Assembly: GCA_018608485.1 (NCBI GenBank)
Contig: JABAZK010000126.1
Coordinates: 1-35,680, forward strand
From: Flavobacteriaceae bacterium
GTDB lineage: Bacteria > Bacteroidota > Bacteroidia > Flavobacteriales > Flavobacteriaceae
Length of the DNA stretch: 35,680 nucleotides
Direction of reading: 5' to 3'
Of this stretch, positions 17,825 through 28,100 are shown piece by piece. Made by a program: the position numbers and the translations under genes. Each line of letters starts with the position of its first letter. Within the stretch, counting starts at the first letter, position 1. The notes beneath the pieces were generated by a model. That model did not search any database. It saw nothing but the letters and a program-made list of their open reading frames with translations, and was not told where the DNA came from.

Positions 17825-18622
17825 ATGAAATCTTTTTTTAACATATTACTTATAGTACTTCTATTAAGTTCTTTTTTTAATTGTAAAAAAAATATTTCTA
17901 ATAAAACTGAATCCGACAACAAATGGAAATCTCTTTTTAATGGAGAAAACTTAGACGATTGGATTGTAAAAATCAATGGTTATGAATTACATGATAATCA
18001 TCTAAATACTTTCAGAGTTGAGAATGGGAGCATAAAAGTCTCTTATGATCAATATGACAATTTTACTGATGAATTTGGTCATTTATTTTACAAAACTCCA
18101 TTTACTAATTATAGATTAAAGTTAGAGTATAGATTTTTGGGAAAGCAAGTAAATGGAGGACAAGCTTGGGCAGAAAAAAATAGTGGCATCATGATTCATA
18201 GTCAAGCTCCAGAAACTATGCTTTTAAATCAAGGGTTCCCATTATCTCTAGAATTTCAACTATTAGGAGGAGTAGAAAATGGCGTTCAAAGACCTTCGGG
18301 TAATTTATGCACTCCTGCTACTCATGTAGAAATGAAAGGAGAAAAAATTACTGAACATTGTATCATGGCTGAAAGCAAAACATATTATGGTGAAGAATGG
18401 ATTGAAGCTGAGGTTATTGTTGATGAAAATTCCATAACTCATTTTATAGATGGTGAACTTGCTATTAGCTATTCTAAACCAAGTATTGGTGGAGAGTATC
18501 TAGATAGTGCCTCAGAAGATATTCAAGCAAAAGACGGTGAAGCATTAACTAAAGGATACATTTCTCTTCAAAGCGAAAGTCATCCTATAGAATTTAGGAA
18601 AATTCAAATACTAGAACTATAA
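17825..18622 (+). CDS. DUF1080 (3-keto-disaccharide hydrolase family) lipoprotein, second paralog
   Basis: Lipobox SSFFNCKK; WKSLFNGENLDDWIVKI, FTNYRLKLEYRF, NSGIMIHSQAPETM, LEFQLLGG, GYISLQSESHPIEFRKIQILEL. Confidence 0.92.
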   Translation: MKSFFNILLIVLLLSSFFNCKKNISNKTESDNKWKSLFNGENLDDWIVKINGYELHDNHLNTFRVENGSIKVSYDQYDNFTDEFGHLFYKTPFTNYRLKLEYRFLGKQVNGGQAWAEKNSGIMIHSQAPETMLLNQGFPLSLEFQLLGGVENGVQRPSGNLCTPATHVEMKGEKITEHCIMAESKTYYGEEWIEAEVIVDENSITHFIDGELAISYSKPSIGGEYLDSASEDIQAKDGEALTKGYISLQSESHPIEFRKIQILEL

Positions 18623-18637
18623 AAATTGATTGTAAAA

Positions 18638-19177
18638 TTATTCCACAATTAACTTTCCCTTCATCATAGCAAAGTGACCAGGGAAACTACAAATATAATT
18701 GTAGGTTCCTTTTTCTGGAGCTGTAAATTCAATCATTGCAGATTCTCCTCCACCAATCATTTTTGTGTGTGCAATTACATCAGAAGTTCCTTCTGGAATA
18801 TAATCATTATCCTTAGATGATGCTGCCTTAACTGCAAATGCAGAGGATTTTACTCCATTCTTTAAAATGACAACATTATGTCCCATAATTTTTTTATCAA
18901 GTTTCCCTGTGTGGTTTAATGTTAACCTCACCTTTTGGCCGGCTGATACATTAATTTTTCTAACATCAAAACGCATTCCATCATTTGAGGAAATTGTAAC
19001 ATTTGCAATTCCTTCTGAATCCACAACTACAGCAGATTTCTTTTTGGTAGTCTTTTCTTTTTTAGAGACGGTTACTTTAGTTTTCTTGACTTTTTTCTGG
19101 GGAGTATTTTCCTTTTGAGTTTTTCCACAACTTACAAAAAAGAACAAACCAAAAACAACTATAATTACGTGTTTCAT
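18638..19177 (-). CDS. Azurin/plastocyanin-like type 1 copper lipoprotein
   Basis: ATG at 19177 gives MKHVIIVVFGLFFFVSCGK (lipobox). Copper ligands MGHN...YICSFPGHFAMMKGKLIVE (His, Cys-x4-His-x3-Met as in azurin). Lys-rich linker after Cys. Confidence 0.92.
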   Translation of the reverse strand: MKHVIIVVFGLFFFVSCGKTQKENTPQKKVKKTKVTVSKKEKTTKKKSAVVVDSEGIANVTISSNDGMRFDVRKINVSAGQKVRLTLNHTGKLDKKIMGHNVVILKNGVKSSAFAVKAASSKDNDYIPEGTSDVIAHTKMIGGGESAMIEFTAPEKGTYNYICSFPGHFAMMKGKLIVE

Positions 19178-19274
19178 TACATAAATTTTATAGATATAAA
19201 AATACAAAATCCTGGGTTTAAAATCAAAATATCCCTGCTAAAAAACAAGATTAAATCCCTGTAGCTGGATACTG

Positions 19275-19305
19275 TTTGCCGTTTTTATAAAAGTTAGTAT
19301 CTTTA
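19275..19305 (+). promoter_or_regulatory. Bacteroidetes-type promoter for the 19327 gene
   Basis: TTTG (19275-19278), 19-bp spacer, TATCTTTA (19298-19305); close to TTTG-N19-21-TAnnTTTG. Confidence 0.55.
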
Positions 19306-19326
19306 GGGAACTAAAAACTTATCAAA

Positions 19327-19827
19327 ATGAAAAAATTATTATTGTGTGTATTAACTTTTACACTCTTAACTGGTTGCCAAGATAATAACCAAAATTCTGT
19401 AGATTTAAAAATGAGTGTTTTTAAAAAAAATACAGAAACAACTAAAGCTTGGCTAGATGCATTTATGCAAAACGATTCAACAGCATTCTTTTCGGATAAA
19501 TATATGAGTGATGACTTTATTTGGTCACCACCAGCTGTAGGAATGGATTCTCTTCCAAAAGCTGATTGGGAAAAAGCATTTCGTGGTTTCATGACGAACT
19601 TCAACAACAAAAAACTTACAAATCCACAATATTTTGCTGCCTTAGATGAAAACAATTTGCCTGATGGAAATGTGAGAGCTTATGGAACATGGACTTCAAA
19701 CTTTGCTTCAAACGGAAAAAAAAGTATGTTAAAATGGTATGCAGTTCTTCAATTCAACGAAGAAGGAAAGTTGTCTCATTACATGGAGTGGTATGATTCT
19801 GCTGATCTCTCTAAAGAGTTTGATTAA
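19327..19827 (+). CDS. NTF2-like/SnoaL-fold lipoprotein
   Basis: Lipobox LLTGCQDNN; TTKAWLDAFMQNDSTAFFSDKYMSDDFIWSPP...VLQFNEEGKLSHYMEWYDSADL resembles nuclear transport factor 2-like proteins. Confidence 0.75.
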   Translation: MKKLLLCVLTFTLLTGCQDNNQNSVDLKMSVFKKNTETTKAWLDAFMQNDSTAFFSDKYMSDDFIWSPPAVGMDSLPKADWEKAFRGFMTNFNNKKLTNPQYFAALDENNLPDGNVRAYGTWTSNFASNGKKSMLKWYAVLQFNEEGKLSHYMEWYDSADLSKEFD

Positions 19828-19840
19828 CTATACTTATTAC

Positions 19841-19892
19841 ATTAAATCAAATAAAAAAACCTCCAGAAGGAGGTTTTTTTATTTGATTTAAT
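19841..19892. terminator. Bidirectional intrinsic terminator between convergent genes
   Basis: attaaatcaaataaaaaaacctcc-agaa-ggaggtttttttatttgatttaat: perfect 24-bp inverted repeat, CCTCC/GGAGG core flanked by A7/T7 tracts. Confidence 0.92.
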
Positions 19893-20473
19893 TAAGTAAA
19901 ATCTACTTTTTGAACTCTATTAGCTTTTAATTGATATTCTTCTTTACTCTCAGAGCAAATAGCATATCCTAATTCGTTAAAATTAAGTCTATGACCGTAT
20001 TCACTTATCCAACCAATTTGTCTAGAGGGGTTTCCCACTACTAAAGCATAGGGGAGTATATCTTTCAGAACTACAGCACCCGCACCAATAAAAGCAAACT
20101 CTCCAATAGTAATTCCGCAAACAATAGTTGCGTTAGCTCCAATACTTACACCTCTTTTTACTAGGGTCTTAGAATACTGATCTTTTCTTTTAATGGCACT
20201 TCTAGGATTAATGATATTTGTAAATACCATTGATGGGCCAAGAAATACATCATCCTCACAGGTAACTCCAGTATATATAGATACGTTATTTTGTACTTTA
20301 ACATTGTTTCCTAAAACTACTTCAGGTGAAACAACAATATTCTGCCCAAGGTTACAATTTTTCCCAATAATACAATTGGACATCACATGGCTAAAATGCC
20401 AGATATTTGTTCCTTTACCGATAGCGCAACCAGAGTCTATAACAGCAGTTTTATGAGCAAAATAGGGTTTCAT
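19892..20473 (-). CDS. Left-handed beta-helix (hexapeptide repeat) acyl/acetyltransferase, WbpD/WlbB-like
   Basis: Hexapeptide pattern ([83 protein letters not shown]...[31 protein letters not shown]). Confidence 0.88.
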   Translation of the reverse strand: MKPYFAHKTAVIDSGCAIGKGTNIWHFSHVMSNCIIGKNCNLGQNIVVSPEVVLGNNVKVQNNVSIYTGVTCEDDVFLGPSMVFTNIINPRSAIKRKDQYSKTLVKRGVSIGANATIVCGITIGEFAFIGAGAVVLKDILPYALVVGNPSRQIGWISEYGHRLNFNELGYAICSESKEEYQLKANRVQKVDFT

Positions 20474-20567
20474 ATACAGTAGGAATATTTAAACTTTGTA
20501 TCGAAAATACAATATATTATTGAAAATGTAATTAGAGGTTTCCTAAAATAAGGAATATCTTTAAATA

Positions 20568-20598
20568 AAAAATCCTAACCAAAAGGGCTAGGATTTTT
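20568..20598 (-). terminator. Intrinsic terminator for the tonB gene (minus strand)
   Basis: aaaaatcctaacc-aaaag-ggctaggattttt: 13-bp stem, with one A.C mismatch as + RNA that becomes G.U as - RNA; followed by T/A tract. Confidence 0.75.
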
Positions 20599-20619
20599 AT
20601 TATAGTTTTACGTGTAAAG

Positions 20620-21339
20620 TTATTCTACCTCAATTCTCATCGGTAAAGTATATTTTACACCTACCGCTTTACCTCTTTGTCTTCCTGGCTTCATTTTGGG
20701 AAGTAACTTTACAATTCGAATAGCTTCCTTTTGTAATTTTGGGTGAGGCGCTTTTGCTCTAATATCAACTATATCTCCAACTTTGTTAATTTTAAAAAGC
20801 ATAATTATTCTTTTCTTTCCTGGAGTCATTCCTAAATCATTTGGCAAATCTGAATTAAACTTTCTTGCAAAATGTTTCTGCATTTTTTTGTTAAAACAAG
20901 CTTTTAATTCTTTTTTATTTCCTTTACACCCAGGAAAAACTGGCACATCCTCAATAATAGTAAAAGGTACATCTTCAATCACTTCCTCTTCTTCAGCTTC
21001 CTCTACAATATCTTCAACTTCAACAGCTTCAGTTTCATCTGTTTCTGTTGACTCTATAACGGTTTCTTCAACCTCTTTTTCATCTTCAACAACCTCAATT
21101 TTTTCTGGTGTTGGTGGTGGTGGAGTTTTTGGGATTTCAGGCTCAATACGTTCCGTAATTGGAATTTCTTCCTCCATATCCGCATTCATATTTACATCTC
21201 CTAAATCACCAAACTGACGATCAAAAGTCTTTTTTTCTATGGCTACATAAGTTACAAATAAAGCTAATACAAGGCCTAACTGCATAAACAGCTTGCTGTA
21301 GTTTTCTAGATTAGATTTTGGATTTTTCTTAATTTCCAT
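20620..21339 (-). CDS. TonB-like energy transducer with acidic linker
   Basis: N-terminal single TM helix, PKTPPPPTPEK then Glu/Val-rich linker, C-terminal TonB-like domain (VFPGCKGNKKELKACFNKKMQKHFARKFNSDLPND...RIIMLFKINKVGDIVDIRAKAPHPKLQKEAIRIVKLLPKMKPGRQRGKAVGVKYTLPMRIEVE). Confidence 0.92.
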   Translation of the reverse strand: MEIKKNPKSNLENYSKLFMQLGLVLALFVTYVAIEKKTFDRQFGDLGDVNMNADMEEEIPITERIEPEIPKTPPPPTPEKIEVVEDEKEVEETVIESTETDETEAVEVEDIVEEAEEEEVIEDVPFTIIEDVPVFPGCKGNKKELKACFNKKMQKHFARKFNSDLPNDLGMTPGKKRIIMLFKINKVGDIVDIRAKAPHPKLQKEAIRIVKLLPKMKPGRQRGKAVGVKYTLPMRIEVE

Positions 21340-21401
21340 TACTAAAAGTTTTATAGTTGGCTAATTTAACCAAATTATTATTTTATTTGCAAAGTTTAAC
21401 A

Positions 21402-21791
21402 CTAAAATAGTCTTATTTTTTTTTCAAAAAAATGAAACACTGTAGATGCAAATAAGACTCCTAAGGTATTTGCTGCAACATCTAAAAAACTTAACGTTCT
21501 GTATGTTGTAGTAACTCCCTGTATAATTTCAATAATTATGCCAAAGACAATACAGCCTATAAATATAAATTTTACATTCTTCGAAAATGACTTTTTTTTA
21601 AAAAAAACATACAACCAAGAAAGCATTAAAAAAAAATAAGCAATAAAATGAATTGTTTTATCAGAAATTGAAACTATTTCTATAGCTATTACATCTGATT
21701 TTACAAGACTACCGATGGTTATTGAAATTGTAAAAAAAATAGCTATAAATATAGCATTATCCTCCAATAATGCTTTGATATGCTTGAGCAT
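21402..21791 (-). CDS. VanZ-like family membrane protein
   Basis: [20 protein letters not shown]...[38 protein letters not shown] is a VanZ-like pattern; overlaps gcvH by 35 nt. Confidence 0.85.
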   Translation of the reverse strand: MLKHIKALLEDNAIFIAIFFTISITIGSLVKSDVIAIEIVSISDKTIHFIAYFFLMLSWLYVFFKKKSFSKNVKFIFIGCIVFGIIIEIIQGVTTTYRTLSFLDVAANTLGVLFASTVFHFFEKKIRLF

Positions 21792-22137
21792 CTAGTAGGT
21801 CTTCTATTTGTGATTGATCTGTGATTGAAATTTTAATAATCCATCCTTTATCATAAGGGTCTTTATTAACAATTTCTGGATCGTCTTCTAATCCTTCATT
21901 AAATTCAACAACCTCTCCAGATAAAGGCATAAATAAATCTGAAACTGTTTTTACAGCTTCTACCGAACCAAAAACTTCGTCTTTATCAACTGTTTCGTCT
22001 AGAGTATCAACATCAACATACACAATATCTCCCAATTCTCCCTGAGCAAAATCAGTAATACCTATGGTAGCTGTATCTCCATCAATCTTAACCCATTCGT
22101 GATCTTTTGTGTACTTTAAATCTATTGGTATATTCAT
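21757..22137 (-). CDS. gcvH: Glycine cleavage system H protein
   Basis: [95 protein letters not shown], lipoyl-lysine motif [10 protein letters not shown]. Confidence 0.98.
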   Translation of the reverse strand: MNIPIDLKYTKDHEWVKIDGDTATIGITDFAQGELGDIVYVDVDTLDETVDKDEVFGSVEAVKTVSDLFMPLSGEVVEFNEGLEDDPEIVNKDPYDKGWIIKISITDQSQIEDLLDAQAYQSIIGG

Positions 22138-22148
22138 TTTTTATATTT

Positions 22149-25100
22149 TTATTTATTTCCTCCTAAGTTGTATATAAAATTAAATCCTGCGTTTATTGAC
22201 TGTCTTGGAAATGTAGTTGATATAGCATATCTAGACGTTTGATGATTGTAATAAAACGACGCAGTTAAATTACTATTTAATCTATAATCTGCAGTAAATT
22301 TAATTGAAAATAATTTTTGCCCACCACTTATTTGATCATTCTCTGAATTAACTGATCTAATTAATGTTAGATTATCTCTTAATGACACATCAGCTCTTAG
22401 ATTAATATCTCCTTTTAATGTTTGTTTTTTTCCCGTAAAAGAAGTTTTCATTTTAACATCCTTGAAAACATATCCAAAACCAAAAATATATTCGGTCCCT
22501 TTGATATCTGTTAGTGTGCTGTTGTTAAAATTCATGGTAAGAGTTCTATCTCTCTTGAGTTCTCCTCTCATAGAAAATGAATTTTTCATTTTCATATCTA
22601 CACGAATAAGAGGTGAAAATTCGTCCACTAATGTAGCCGATGAAACTAGTGTTCTAGATTCAAAATCTCCTGCTGCATTGGTAATAGTTGGATTATCATC
22701 ATCATACTGCAAGTTGTTTGTGAAACTAGACACAGTATAAGATGATTTATATCCGTGAGTTACACTGAAACTACTAAAATTCTCCTTAAACCATTTATAT
22801 TTCATAAAACCTGTATATCTTAAATTCCATGCAGGTATAGGAATATCTCTAAATATCCCCAGCTTTACATTATTGGCATTTTTACCAGAGTAGGCTGCCA
22901 AAAAGGAAGGCAATAAAACATCTTGACTATTAGTGCCAAAACCAACAACTGTTCCGTCTAGTGGGTTAATGTTTGCTGGATCATCAACATCAATTCCAGC
23001 TTGTTCTCCTAATCTTCTTGAGATCGCAATTCTATTGGCTCTTAGTTGATCAAATAATTGATCCCCATTTTTAAAAGCTGTTGAAAACATGGAATAGCTA
23101 GTGCTAAAATTTCCTGTAATAAAAGCAGGGATACTTTCATCTATAAATCCATTCCCTTCTGGATCGGTGGAGTCAAATCTTATATCTAATTGTTGAGCTA
23201 AACTTCTTGTGTTTATTTTGTTTCCTGTGATTTCAATATTTAAATCTTTGGCCGGTTTTAAAGAAAAATTATAGTCTAATTTATCAAAATGTGTTCTAGT
23301 ATATGTTTTGTCATAATAATCCTCTCCATCCAATCTAGGAGCTACCAACCAACCATTTACCAGAGCAGTATTTCTAATATCTACTTGACTTCCAAAAACA
23401 AAACCTAAAGAGGGTGCTTGCCCTCCTCCAAAATTATTTCTTCCCAAAAAGCCAACTTCTGGTGCATACCCTGGCAACAACTGCCCATTATTTTCTGAAT
23501 AGCTTATTTTTCCTGTTTTTACAGACGTGATGACATCATAAAATCCTCTTATAACTTTTTTTCCTAAAGGTTCTTTCTTTCTTTTTCGGGCAGAAACTTG
23601 TTTATTAGTTATTGAATTGTCTAAGGAGTTTGGATTAGATTTTTTTCTATTTTTTTTCTTTAAAAATAAATTCTCAAATTTTGTGTCTTTGTATAATTTA
23701 GCAAAATTTAATGATCCAGTTACATTATGTGTATTTGCATTTTGAATTAAATTCCCAACTCTCTCAATAATTGAAGCGTCTTGAGAGGTTGCTTTCCAGT
23801 CAAAATCTGCTGTATATGCATAATCTAAACTCATAAATCCTAAATAAGGTATTTTATTAATAGGGAGTTTATATGTGGTGTTTAGCTTTTGGTTGTATTG
23901 AGTTGGTCTACCAACATTGAAAAAATTATTGAAGATTTCTATGTCGTCACCACTTCCAAAAGCGTCATAAATGAAACTATTAGTTGCATTAAAATTAACT
24001 GCCAAAGATTTTGTGAAATTAAATGCAACAGCATAATCCCAATCAAATAAAAATCTTCTTTGTTTTAAAGTTGGTTGAGCACTTAATCCTTCAACTAAGT
24101 TTCTTGAGCGTTGCTCATTAAAATTTCTATTTATCCTTGAATTAATGGCAAGACTAGATGGTAATGGATTAAAATTTATATCTCTTATGAGTTGTAAATA
24201 TTTACTCTTAAATAATTCTTTTTTCTTAAAAGGCTCATAAAACTTAGGTTTAAAAGTAAAGTTGTAAGAAGCTGCCGCCATTACTTTCTGACTCAATGCC
24301 CCTTCTATATTATAATCTCTATGTGATTCTTCGTTAAAAGAATATGACACAGACACGTTTTCTATATCATAAAATTTCGGTTTTTTCGATGATTCTGGAT
24401 TTCGGTTTTTTCTTACATTTATAAAACTTATGCTTGATCTTTTTGTGTAATTTCTAGAAACATCTGTCCCTCTTGGAATACTAGACGGTAAATTAGCTGC
24501 TTCAACATCTGCAAGTTGTATATCTTGATATTGAGGATCAAATTTGGGGTCAATAAATTGTTCTCCAACACTATAATTCATTGGTAATTCGATACCCCAT
24601 TTCTTAGGCATCATTTTCCCTATATTAATACTTGTAGAAATATCATATTCTTTAGTTTCATCTAAAGATCGTTGGCTTACCCTATCCTCCACATTACCAA
24701 ACCCAACAGTTTGCATTCTTCCTGTCATTGAAAGTGAGGCAACATCTGCGAAATTTGCATCTGCATTAACAACTGCAGCCCAACCCCCATCATTATCAAA
24801 ACCAGCTGAACGTAATTCATTAAACCAAATTTCTGCACTTTTTTCTAAAGGATTGTTGTTCCTAACACCCAACATAATCGTTCTAATTTGAGCTAAAGTT
24901 GGATTTCCTTTCACTCTCAAGACTAAGTCTCCAAAATCAATATTGGTAGATGTAAATAATTCATTTATTGGTGCATTAGCTACATCTCTAGCTAATTTAA
25001 TTTTCCCCAGTTGTTCTAACATAGCGTCTAAATTGTTGGCCTCTGGCCACACATCTAAGGGAGCTAAACTGCCATATGTAGATATTTTTAAAGGTATTTC

Positions 25101-28100
25101 TAGTTGATAGAAGTTGTCATTTAAATCTGTACCTAATCTTACTATCGCAGTTAAATCATCATCATCAACATCATTAATAATTGTTGATTCTGCATGGATG
25201 AACATCTTTAACTCTTTATATCTTCGAAGGTCAACACTTATATTTTTGTATATAGCTCTTATCTTGTTTTGTGGAAGGTTATTGACTTTTAATGTTACTG
25301 ATTGTTCATTCTGTTGTTGAACGGTTGTACTCCCTTGTAATCGTTCCCTTTCTATTCCTGGAGGCAAAACATACCTCCCCTCATTTTGCTCAATATTAAC
25401 AACCCCTACTTCAAAATCATTTAACTCTTCTTGTTCTAGTGGTTGATCTGGAGTAATTGCAGGATCAAGAGTTCTTGTATATCTTCTCCAGTCTCCTCTT
25501 ACCAAATCTAATTCTCCAAAACGAAGAACTACAGGCATTTTAAAATTGGTCATAAACATTCTAATAAATCGAATGCTATTAAAATCAGATATATTATTTA
25601 TTGGTGTTCCACTTCTTATAGGGATTCTAAATTGATACCATTTTGCTGTTTGAGATTCACCGTTATCTAATGTAACTTGAGTGTCTTTTTGATCCACTAT
25701 GTAATTTTGCCCAACTATTAGATCAGAACTATTTAGAGAAACTTTGTATTCAAAATAACTCTCAACTGTATTCATTGTTTGATCCTTATTGATGTCTTCA
25801 ACGTCAGGGTAAGTAGAAGAAGATGTTGGATAAGATTCTGGAGATTGATTTAGTGTTGGTGAATTTCCTTGAGTATTATTAAAAAGTTTGTATCTAGAAA
25901 TTATCGAAGCATCTAAATCATCTAAATCACCCCCTCTGTAATACTTAAAATTATCAGATGCTGGATCATCTAAACTTGCTAATTCGGGATATTTCTCTCT
26001 TTCCTCTGTATCAGTTAGCCCATCTAATCCTAAGTCTTGTATAATTCTTGAATTATCATCTTCATTAAAGGCATATATAATAGATGGATTTGTTGGAACT
26101 TTCCCCCAAATAGTCTCTGTTGTATTTGTAGATAGCTCATCCTCTGGCAATCCATTTTCATACATTTTCCTATTATCTTTAAGAATATCTTCAGAGATAT
26201 TTCCTAAGTTAATGTATAAATCTCCTACTTGATTTTGAAGATCTTGTGGATTTATTCCTGATGGTAAACCTTCTGAATTAGTAATAGAGTAATTTGTATA
26301 AGGATCCATTACCCAAAACTGAATATATTCTACATTGGCTTGTTCAAAATTATTAGTTGTTAAAGGACGCATAATTCCTGCCCAACGATCTTCTGGATTT
26401 TCTAATCTTGTTGGATTTGAAATATCTACAGGCTGTTCAAAATTATAAGGACCCCTTTCACCTGGAAAATATGCTAAATCTAAGGTTCTTATTAAAGACT
26501 GTTGAGTAACATCCAACTCTTGATTTGGAAATAATTCATCATAATTAATTTGCCTAGTCTCTGATCTTGAAAGAGCATCTGCATCTATATTCCCAGGAGT
26601 GTCTCCTGCACCATAAAAAATTGGATCTATAGTATACCAGGCCATCCTAGCCCTCTTATAATTATATCTTTTATCATTACTCAAGTTCCCATTAAATTCG
26701 GGAAAGGTTGGAGTGTCTGGTGTACTTGATGTGTACCATTGTAATGGAGTTAATAAACTTATAGGAATTTGAGAAGCTTCAAAATCGTCTATGTAAGAAG
26801 TTGCAGAACCCACAACATCTATTCCTTTTGGAGAGCCAGGTATCAAATAGGCCATATCAGCTCTTACTGATAGATTTGAGGGGACGTCTGTATCTACAAA
26901 AGGCAACTTATTGGCTAGCTTAGTAAATAAAGGCATCTCTGTAGAGAAGTCTAAGTTCATACCAAGCATTGTATTGTTTATTGGTTCACCACCAAAATTT
27001 ACTTTTGGAGTTAAAGGCCTTTCATTAACATTCAAAATGGTTGCTCCTAATATAAAATTCTCGTTAAAATTATGTTCAACATCTACTCCCATAAATGTTT
27101 TTCTCTGCTGATTAAAAACAGCATTATTTTCAGTTGAGACATTAATTGGTATCCCTGATGATTGTAGTCCTGGGTCTAATATTTGCACGCGCCCTGCTAA
27201 ATAATCAACAACATAATCAATCCCTTCAACTAATTGTCTTCCTCCAGCTGTGACAGTTACAGATCCTCTAGGAACATTATAGGCATTTAGTGGTATTCCT
27301 CCGCTATCCTCAGATTTAAAATACCCTTTCAGTAGGAATTTATCTTTATTCTGATTGTTGTTTTTTACATTAATTTTTGTATCTAAATACAATTCATCAA
27401 AGACGTATAAATCAACATCTGATTGGACATCTAAAGATGATTCTAAATCATCTCCAAAAGGCTCTGCTTCAGGAAAAATAACATATCCTTTTTGAGAGTT
27501 AATCGTTATTCCATCTACATAATCAAAGTAACCGTCAGGGGTTTGATATTGAGTTTGATCTAGTCTATCTAAATTAAATACTTGTAGAAGTGGTTTAGTA
27601 GATATATCTACACTTTGGGCATTTTGGAGTGTATTTGAAGAAACTCCTGTTTGATCATCTCTGTATTGAATCTCAAAACGGAAACCATCTGGTGTTAATG
27701 GCGATGCTCCAAGAGCATAAATATTTTTCATCATTAGTTTCCATGTAGGAAATGCTTCCTCTACCCCTGCTATTGTTCTTTTAGTAGTTAAAATTTCACT
27801 TCTCAATAATTTTACAGCTAGGTTTTCAGGTGAAGAAATTCCATCATTTGAAAATTCTCCAACCTTAAAAGATGTTTTCCCGTTTGATGCTCCTACTACA
27901 GTATACTCATAAGAAACAGCTAGAACTTCACCATCATTTAATCTTCTATTTAATGAAACAAATCCTAATTGAGAATTGATTGTATACTCATTTGGCTGTA
28001 ATTTTCTTGCGTTTTGTAACAAACTATAATCAGAGCCTTGGCTCATTCCATAAGTGCCAGATAAATAGTTGTCAACTGTTGCTATGTCTCTTATCTGAGG

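Noticed and set aside
18623-18637. Possible terminator in the 15-bp convergent gap after the second DUF1080
   Set aside because: Only a weak TTGT/ACAA pairing around the gap; not a credible hairpin.
19311-19655. 114-aa minus ORF, and 18867-19118 plus
   Set aside because: Antisense to the NTF2-like and azurin-like lipoprotein genes respectively.
20783-21217. 144-aa plus-strand ORF rich in Ser/Thr/Val
   Set aside because: Exact antisense of the acidic linker of the TonB-like gene; composition is a by-product of Glu/Asp codons read in reverse.
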